Source: Bog-113 sp965226755
Lineage (GTDB): Bacteria > Acidobacteriota > Terriglobia > Bryobacterales > Bryobacteraceae
DNA length: 64,000 nucleotides
NCBI GenBank assembly: GCA_965226755.1
Contig: CBDDDT010000003.1
Span: forward strand, 1,984,001 to 2,048,000
Direction: 5' to 3'
Below the pieces are notes generated by a model. It searched no databases and had not been told where the DNA came from. It saw nothing but the letters and a program-made list of their open reading frames with translations. Shown here piece by piece: positions 58,879 through 64,000 of the stretch. How positions within the stretch are numbered: the first letter of the stretch is position 1; the number at the start of each line of letters is the position of its first letter. The position numbers were made by a program, and so were the translations under genes.

Positions 58879-59349
58879 TTAGAACTTTAGCGTGGATCCT
58901 TCCGCGACTCGATGCTTCGCCGCCTCGCCACTCGCGATTTCCAGTACGTATTGAGAAGTAAAGTGGCCGCCATAGCTCGGACAAACCGTTGGATCTCCAC
59001 TTGGACACGGCGGCGTCGCGGAAGAAATTTCTACTACTCTGTGATCCGAGTTCATCCAGATGATGTCGAGCGCGACGTTGCAATGGCCCATCCAGTACGG
59101 GTTGAGTCCTGCCTGCTGATGCACAAAGAGCATGCCCTCACCCGCCGCGATCGAATCCCGGTACATCATTCCCTTCGCCATCTCTTCCGGCGTGATCTTC
59201 ACTTCGGCGCGCTCCTGGTAGAGATCTGGAAGAGTCACCACGCGCGTTTCCAGAGTCTCATAACCGGGGGAGTCGCCATGGCAGGAAGACGCCGCGAGCG
59301 CCAGAAGCACGGCCGCAAAAGCGGAAACAAAGCTTGTGCGCGGACGCAT
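58879..59349 (-). CDS. DUF192 lipoprotein
   Basis: From the ATG at 59349 the protein has 156 residues: a lipoprotein signal with lipobox LAASSC, then a DUF192 domain (AEVKITPEEMAKGMMYRDSI, GEGMLFVH, YWMGHCNVALDIIWMNSDHRVVEI, ASGEAAKHRVAEGSTLKF). DUF192 proteins are small envelope proteins of unknown function. In-frame ATGs at 59367 and 59385 are possible starts; none has a strong Shine-Dalgarno sequence. It is divergent from the UbiA gene and 4 bp upstream of larB. Confidence 0.86.
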   Translation of the reverse strand: MRPRTSFVSAFAAVLLALAASSCHGDSPGYETLETRVVTLPDLYQERAEVKITPEEMAKGMMYRDSIAAGEGMLFVHQQAGLNPYWMGHCNVALDIIWMNSDHRVVEISSATPPCPSGDPTVCPSYGGHFTSQYVLEIASGEAAKHRVAEGSTLKF

Positions 59350-59393
59350 TCGCCAGGCCGTCCGCATCTGCAAAACCGGATGCATTCGTTAAC

Positions 59394-60296
59394 ATGGTAG
59401 CGAGCCCGCCGATGTTCTTCACCCGGCTGAAGCACAGCCTCGACATGATTAAGTTTGAACACTCCGTATTCGCGCTGCCCTTCGCGCTCACGGGGGCCGC
59501 TCTCGCATTCCGGCATTCGGGCATCGATACGGTCGCGGCCGTTCGCATCATTCTGTGGATTTTGGTGGCGATGGTGAGCGCGCGCTCGGCGGCAATGGCG
59601 TTTAATCGCGTCATCGACATTGAGACGGACCGCCTGAATCCGCGTACCCGTTCGCGCCATCTACCCGCTGGACTTCTCAGCGTACGTTTCGCTTGGCTGT
59701 TCATTGCGGCATTTTCGGTGCTGTTTTTCGTCGCGGCGTGGGCTTTGAACGCTCTTTGCCTGCGCCTTGCACCGCTCGCCTTAGCCCTCATTTTTTCTTA
59801 TTCGTTCACCAAGCGCTTCACTTCCCTGTCGCATCTGGTTCTGGGCTTTTGTCTGGGAATCGCTCCCGCCGCCGCCTGGATCGCTGTGCGTGGCTCCTTG
59901 GATTTTCGCATTCTGCTGCTGACGGCGGCCGTGATGTTCTGGACGGCGGGATTCGACATCATCTACTCCTGTCAGGATTACGAATTCGACCGTTCAACTG
60001 GCCTGTTCAGCTTACCCGCGAAAATCGGACTCGGCCCGGCGCTGGTGGTGTCCCGCGTCCTTCACGGGCTGATGATCCTGTCCCTCGTGGCGCTCGCCGC
60101 GGAACTCCACCTCGGGGCTCTCAGCCTGGCCGGCATTGTGGCCGTGGCTCTTCTCCTGATCTACGAGCAGAGCCTGGTGCGCGCGACTGACTTCTCGCGC
60201 GTCAACGCCGCCTTCTTCACGATGAACGGTTGGGTCAGCGTCCTGTTTTTTTTCTTCTGGGCTGCAGACATTCTGCTGCTGCGCTCATCCAAATGA
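59394..60296 (+). CDS. UbiA-family prenyltransferase, probably for menaquinone (MqnP-like)
   Basis: The 300-residue membrane protein has about eight to nine helices and the two Asp-rich UbiA motifs: NRVIDIETD and DYEFDRSTG. These bind the prenyl diphosphate through magnesium. It overlaps mqnE by four bases (ATGA), and UbiA-like enzymes beside futalosine genes are thought to prenylate the 1,4-dihydroxy-6-naphthoate precursor; MenA or 4-hydroxybenzoate activity cannot be excluded. The ATG at 59394 is chosen; another at 59412 is possible. Confidence 0.88.
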   Translation: MVASPPMFFTRLKHSLDMIKFEHSVFALPFALTGAALAFRHSGIDTVAAVRIILWILVAMVSARSAAMAFNRVIDIETDRLNPRTRSRHLPAGLLSVRFAWLFIAAFSVLFFVAAWALNALCLRLAPLALALIFSYSFTKRFTSLSHLVLGFCLGIAPAAAWIAVRGSLDFRILLLTAAVMFWTAGFDIIYSCQDYEFDRSTGLFSLPAKIGLGPALVVSRVLHGLMILSLVALAAELHLGALSLAGIVAVALLLIYEQSLVRATDFSRVNAAFFTMNGWVSVLFFFFWAADILLLRSSK

Positions 60297-61435
60297 CTGG
60301 CGGTCAACGCAAACCTATGTCTATCGAGTTTGAAGATTCCCGCTTGCTTGCTGTAAAACAAAAGGTTATAGCTGGCGAGCGGCTTTCGTTTGATGACGGC
60401 GTTGCGCTTTACCGGTCGTCGGATCTGCTCGCCCTCGGTTATATGGCCAACATGGTTCGGGAGCGCAAGAGCGGCGACATTACCTATTTCAACGTGAACC
60501 GCCATATCAACCCCACCGACGTGTGCGTGGCGAGCTGCCGCCTATGCGCGTTCGGAAAAAAGGCCAAGGATCCAAAAGCATACACGATGTCTCTGGATCA
60601 GGTCTGGCACACGGCGGGGTCCGGCTGGAATGAGTCCATCACCGAATTTCACATCGTCGGGGGCCTGCATCCGGAACTGTCTCTCGACTGGTTCTGCGAG
60701 ATGCTGCGCGGGCTCAAGGAGCGGTTTCCGCAGGTGCATCTGAAGGCTTTCACCATGGTGGAAGTGGCGTTTCTGGCGCGCCGCGCGGGCGCCACCATTC
60801 GCGAAACCCTGGAGAGACTGCGGGACGCGGGGATGGATTCCATGCCGGGAGGCGGCGCCGAAATCTTCAACGAGCGGGTTCGCCGGATCATCTGCGATCA
60901 CAAGATCGACGGCTCGGAATGGTTGGAGACCGCCCGCATCGCTCACCAGATGGGGCTTCATTCCAATTGCACGATGCTGTATGGCCATATCGAAAATGAT
61001 GAAGATCGCGTCGATCACCTCGTGAAACTGCGCGAGCTTCAGGACGAAACAAACGGCTTCGTGACGTTCATCCCGCTCGCGTTTCATCCGGACCACACCG
61101 CTCTGCGGCACCTTCCCAAAACGTCGGGCTTCGACGATCTGAAAAACATCGCCGTGTCGCGCCTGATGCTCGACAACATTCCGCACATCAAAGCCTACTG
61201 GATCATGATGACGCCGAAGATCGCCCAGATCGCGCTTCGTTTTGGAGCGGACGACATTGACGGCACCGTAGTGGAAGAGAAAATCTACCACGACGCGGGA
61301 GCTACGACAGCGCAGGCTTTGCGCCGCCAGGATCTTTTGAGCCTAATCCGAAAAGCCGGGCGCGAGCCCGTAGAGCGCGACACTCTCTACCGCCCCGTGG
61401 AGCGCACCGAAAACGCGTTCTCGATCCTGGTCTAA
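60293..61435 (+). CDS. mqnE: Aminofutalosine synthase MqnE (radical SAM)
   Basis: MqnE joins 3-[(1-carboxyvinyl)oxy]benzoate to SAM to give aminofutalosine in the futalosine route to menaquinone. The 380-residue protein has the radical SAM cluster motif CVASCRLCAFGKK (CX3CX2C), EFHIVGGLHPELS, FTMVEVAFLARRAG, DAGMDSMPGGGAEIF and SNCTMLYGHIE, all typical of MqnE/MqnC-type enzymes. It is coupled to the prenyltransferase gene by the ATGA overlap at 60293; an ATG at 60317 is an alternative. The stop overlaps that of the convergent FAH gene. Confidence 0.93.
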   Translation: MTGGQRKPMSIEFEDSRLLAVKQKVIAGERLSFDDGVALYRSSDLLALGYMANMVRERKSGDITYFNVNRHINPTDVCVASCRLCAFGKKAKDPKAYTMSLDQVWHTAGSGWNESITEFHIVGGLHPELSLDWFCEMLRGLKERFPQVHLKAFTMVEVAFLARRAGATIRETLERLRDAGMDSMPGGGAEIFNERVRRIICDHKIDGSEWLETARIAHQMGLHSNCTMLYGHIENDEDRVDHLVKLRELQDETNGFVTFIPLAFHPDHTALRHLPKTSGFDDLKNIAVSRLMLDNIPHIKAYWIMMTPKIAQIALRFGADDIDGTVVEEKIYHDAGATTAQALRRQDLLSLIRKAGREPVERDTLYRPVERTENAFSILV

Positions 61436-62196
61436 GCCCGGACGGAGTTGCGCAGGATTCCCACGCCCTCGAGTTCGATCTCGACCACGTCCCCTGGCTT
61501 CAACGCGAAGGTGTTTCCAGGAGTTCCGGTGTAAATTAAATCCCCTGGCTCGAGCGTCACCCAGCGGCTTGCCCAACGAACCACTTCAGGGCAGTCATGC
61601 ACCAGATCGCTGGTTGACCCATATTGCGCTCGATGGCCGTTCACGCGCGTCTCAAGCATCAGGTCGCCGTAGTCGAGCCCGGTCGCGATGGATGGTCCAA
61701 GCGGCGCGAACGTATCGGCGCCCTTCGCTCGCCACCATTGAAGATCTTTATTGTCGCCCCGCTGCCAGCCCCGATCGCTGACGTCGTTGCCGCACGTGAC
61801 GCCGAAAATCGCTTGAGACGCTTCGTCGCGGGACGCGTTTCTCAGCCGGCGTCCGATGACGATGACCAACTCGCCCTCGAAGTGCACATCGGAGGCGCCC
61901 GGCGGGATCACGATCGCATCCCCGGTCGCGATCAATGCCGACGGAGGCATATAAAACAGTTCGGGGGATTCCGGCAGCTGGCGGCCGCCCAGGTGGCTGC
62001 GATAATTCAGGCCAACCCCAAAGATCTTGGTGGGTTCGCACGGCGGCAGCAATCGGATATCTTCGAGCTCATATTGTTTCCCCGTCAGTTCCAGCCCCTC
62101 GAAGAGGCCGCCGCCGATTTCGAGCACACGTCCGCCCGTCAGTTTTCCGTAGTTTGCTTTTCCGCCGATTTCAAATCGAATATATTGAGCGCTCAT
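61432..62196 (-). CDS. Fumarylacetoacetate hydrolase family protein
   Basis: The 254-residue protein has the FAH fold and metal ligands: FGVGLNYRSHL, DVHFEGELVIVIGRR with Glu ligands, FGVTCGNDVSDRGWQ, WWRAKGADTFAPLGPSI and PGDLIYTGTPGNTFALKPGD. The family includes 2-oxo-hept-3-ene-dioate hydratases, acylpyruvases and oxaloacetate decarboxylases; the exact activity is uncertain. No aromatic catabolism genes are nearby. The stop codon shares bases with that of mqnE (CTAA). Confidence 0.9.
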   Translation of the reverse strand: MSAQYIRFEIGGKANYGKLTGGRVLEIGGGLFEGLELTGKQYELEDIRLLPPCEPTKIFGVGLNYRSHLGGRQLPESPELFYMPPSALIATGDAIVIPPGASDVHFEGELVIVIGRRLRNASRDEASQAIFGVTCGNDVSDRGWQRGDNKDLQWWRAKGADTFAPLGPSIATGLDYGDLMLETRVNGHRAQYGSTSDLVHDCPEVVRWASRWVTLEPGDLIYTGTPGNTFALKPGDVVEIELEGVGILRNSVRA

Positions 62197-62318
62197 GCCA
62201 GTTCTCTGACCCTACTACAACCCCGAGACCGCGTTTTCGCGCCCCTGAAGTTCGAACGCGGACGGGGTACATGTGGGAGAATACGGTTGAGAAACGATCC
62301 TTGAGCGGGCAGCCTGGC

Positions 62319-62612
62319 ATGGAGAAATCTTCCCAAAACATTCAGGATAGCTTCCTGAACAATGCTCGTAAGGAGAAGATGGCGGTCACCATCTTCCTTC
62401 TCGGCGGAGTGCGACTGAACGGACGAATCAAGAGCTTTGACAAGTATTCGCTGATCTTGGAATCGAACAATCAGGAGCATCTCGTTTTCAAGCACGCAAT
62501 CTCAACCGTGGTGACGGCGAGATCGGCTCACGCCAGTACCGGTACGCACTCGACGCTTCCTATCCGGCACGACGGGGCGCCTGAAACCCGTTCGGAGAGC
62601 ACGGAGGAATAG
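62319..62612 (+). CDS. hfq: RNA chaperone Hfq
   Basis: Hfq is the hexameric Sm-like RNA chaperone for small-RNA regulation. The 97-residue protein begins SSQNIQDSFLNNARKEK, with Sm1 VTIFLLGGVRLNGRIKSFDKYS and Sm2 HLVFKHAISTV. The C-terminal tail (about 30 residues) is disordered and Ser/Thr-rich. An in-frame ATG at 62271 would add 16 residues but the conserved region supports 62319. hflX follows in another frame, the usual hfq-hflX order. Confidence 0.95.
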   Translation: MEKSSQNIQDSFLNNARKEKMAVTIFLLGGVRLNGRIKSFDKYSLILESNNQEHLVFKHAISTVVTARSAHASTGTHSTLPIRHDGAPETRSESTEE

Positions 62613-63906
62613 TCCCGCGGAACGCGCACTTCTTGTCGGTTTCGAGCTCAAGTCGGCCTCCCGAAAATCTCGATTTGACGAGTCTCTCGAAGAGCTTCGA
62701 GAATTGGCGGTCAGCGCCGGCGCCGAGGTTGCCGGTTCTATTGTGCAGTCGCGGAACACGGCGGACGCGGCTACGCTTCTGGGCCGCGGGAAAGTCGACG
62801 AAGTAAAAGCGCTGGCCGCTTCGTTTTCCGCCGAAGTTGTTCTTATCGACTTCGATCTCAGTCCCACACAGCAGCGCAATCTCGAGAAGCAGCTGGAGCT
62901 CAAGGTCATTGATCGAACGCAGCTGATTCTCGATATTTTCGCGAGGCGCGCTCGCACGCGTGAAGGCAGACTGCAAGTGGAGTTAGCACAACTGAACTAT
63001 CTTCTCCCGCGACTGACAGGTCACGGGGCCGCCATGTCGCGACTCGGCGCGGGCATCGGAACCCGCGGGCCGGGCGAGACCAAATTGGAGACGGATCGCC
63101 GCCGCATTCAGACGCGCATCAAGAAAATTGAAACGGCTATCGCCAAAGTGCGCGCGGGCCGCGCTCTGCATCGCCGGCAACGGCACGCGGTTCCCCTTCC
63201 CACTATCGCCTTGGTCGGGTACACGAATGCCGGGAAGAGCACCCTATTCAATCGCCTCACGCGATCCGGGGTTCTTGCGGATTCCCGAATGTTCGCGACG
63301 CTGGATCCAACTGTCCGCGCGCTCGAACTCCCCTCCCGCCGAAGAGTTTTGCTGAGCGACACGGTCGGATTTATTCGCAACCTGCCGACGACGCTGGTTC
63401 ACGCGTTTCGCGCGACTCTCGAAGAAGTGGCCGATGCCGCTCTCATCTTGCACCTGGTGGATGCCTCATCCGATCAGGCCACAGCTCAAACGGCGCAGGT
63501 GTTCAAAATTCTAGCGGAAATCGGCACGACCGGAACGCCTCAGATCGTGGTTCTAAATAAAGCCGACCGGATTCCCGCCGAGGAGGCTGACCTCGGAATT
63601 CTGCGTCAGCGCATTCTGGGTGAATCGCAACAGAACAGCGCAATTCCGGCCGCGTTGATTAGCGGCAAGACGGGTGACGGAATCCCGAATTTCCTGCAAT
63701 TGGTGGATCACGTCATTCCGTCCGATTTGGGATCTATTGAACATTTTGTGATCCCCGCCGGAGAAGGCGCCGACATCTCAGCGGTGCATGCGATGGGGAA
63801 CGTCATCGACCTGGAGTATCATGACGGTGTCTGCGACATCAAGGCGGCCGTACCGCTGAGTCTACGGACCAAGCTCTCGGCTTATCTGGTTGATCGCTTG
63901 ATCTAG
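62581..63906 (+). CDS. hflX: Ribosome-splitting GTPase HflX (start codon unclear)
   Basis: HflX splits stalled ribosomes under stress. The conserved N-terminal domain is already readable from about 62620 (ERALLVGFELKSASRKSRF, then DESLEELRELAV), followed by LGRGKVDEVKAL, IDFDLSPTQQRNLE, the glycine-rich GAGIGTRGPGETKLETDRR and the G domain (GYTNAGKSTLFNRL, LSDTVGFIRNLP, NKADRI). Between the in-frame TGA at 62512 and a TTG at 62704 there is no ATG, GTG or TTG, and the TTG lies inside the conserved domain. I give the only near-cognate codon (CTG 62581, 441 residues, overlapping hfq). A GGAGG lies at 62603-62607. Product is certain, start is not. Confidence 0.88.
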   Translation: MKPVRRARRNSPAERALLVGFELKSASRKSRFDESLEELRELAVSAGAEVAGSIVQSRNTADAATLLGRGKVDEVKALAASFSAEVVLIDFDLSPTQQRNLEKQLELKVIDRTQLILDIFARRARTREGRLQVELAQLNYLLPRLTGHGAAMSRLGAGIGTRGPGETKLETDRRRIQTRIKKIETAIAKVRAGRALHRRQRHAVPLPTIALVGYTNAGKSTLFNRLTRSGVLADSRMFATLDPTVRALELPSRRRVLLSDTVGFIRNLPTTLVHAFRATLEEVADAALILHLVDASSDQATAQTAQVFKILAEIGTTGTPQIVVLNKADRIPAEEADLGILRQRILGESQQNSAIPAALISGKTGDGIPNFLQLVDHVIPSDLGSIEHFVIPAGEGADISAVHAMGNVIDLEYHDGVCDIKAAVPLSLRTKLSAYLVDRLI

Positions 63907-63931
63907 CTGTGGAAACAGGTGTGGAGAACCG

Positions 63932-64000
63932 GTGAGCGTGTTACAGGATGATGCGAGGGTTCGGAGATCGCTGAACTCTGGCAAATACCGCGCGGACGCC
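63932..64000 (+). CDS. Start of an unidentified gene, truncated by the window edge
   Basis: A GTG at 63932 with GGAG five bases upstream opens a frame (VSVLQDDARVRRSLNSGKY) that runs to the window end without a stop. Only 23 codons are visible, too few to assign a family. It lies 26 bp after the hflX stop on the same strand. Confidence 0.35.
   Translation, partial: MSVLQDDARVRRSLNSGKYRADA

Noticed and set aside
62597..62620. Programmed +1 frameshift fusing Hfq to HflX at the hfq stop
   Set aside because: A GGAGG is suitably close, but it abuts the shift site without the usual spacer and the GAA-TAG codons are not slippery; reinitiation is the simpler idea.

Overview
The window looks like a chromosomal segment of an Acidobacteriota bacterium, most likely from the Solibacter/Bryobacter side. 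The evidence is a high-GC genome, a secreted VWA protein with the 'acidobacterial VWFA-related' N-terminal signature (536-2656), secreted Ig-like and beta-propeller proteins, and a futalosine-type menaquinone gene (mqnE). No rRNA, tRNA, CRISPR array, IS element or prophage is visible. Gene density is high, with many ATGA/GTGA overlaps and several convergent pairs whose stop codons overlap.

Layout. 1-5.7 kb: tail of an SGNH esterase, VWA protein, PmtA-like methyltransferase, queA and a Tat-exported Gfo/Idh/MocA oxidoreductase. 5.7-10.5 kb (minus): GDYXXLXY protein, DUF2157 membrane protein, ftsH with a clear terminator, tilS. 10.6-18.5 kb: msrA, pruA with an overlapping MBL hydrolase, YtxH and DUF2007 small proteins, ComEC, and a sulfatase-fold protein lacking the formylglycine cysteine. 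18.7-21.3 kb: secreted PQQ-propeller protein. 21.3-26.8 kb: cell-surface glycan cluster (SDR, GtrB-like GT2 and a methyltransferase on minus; YfhO-like GT-C and an OafA-like acyltransferase on plus). 26.8-30.6 kb: regulators (LuxR-type regulator, SpoIIE-type phosphatase with a receiver protein), YceI and DUF4126. 30.7-37.3 kb: secreted proteins and two divergent methyltransferases with beta-rich C-terminal extensions, then an S10 carboxypeptidase. 37.3-41.5 kb (minus): gltA, membrane protein, OmpH/Skp, a groES without adjacent groEL, and a PafA-like phosphatase. 41.7-46.4 kb: dnaB, a sugar ABC ATPase and permease, MidA-like methyltransferase. 46.4-48.9 kb: a 20-codon Lys/Ala peptide gene with its own promoter and terminator, an ECF sigma/anti-sigma pair and a chlorite-dismutase-family protein. 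48.9-52.1 kb: ABC exporter. 52.1-56.1 kb: typA, trmFO, xerC-like recombinase. 56.1-62.2 kb: M20 dipeptidase, RHH protein, larB, DUF192 lipoprotein, UbiA prenyltransferase with mqnE, FAH-family hydrolase. 62.3-64 kb: hfq, hflX and the start of another gene.

Most genes are housekeeping. The observations most worth a second look are the micro-gene at 46462-46524, with a near-consensus promoter, a UUCG hairpin leader, a Shine-Dalgarno site and a terminator; a regulatory element shared by the LuxR-type regulator gene and the sulfatase/propeller intergenic region; the Gly-for-Cys change at the active site of the sulfatase; the absence of any ATG/GTG/TTG start upstream of the conserved N-terminus of hflX; and the GtrB-YfhO-acyltransferase cluster.
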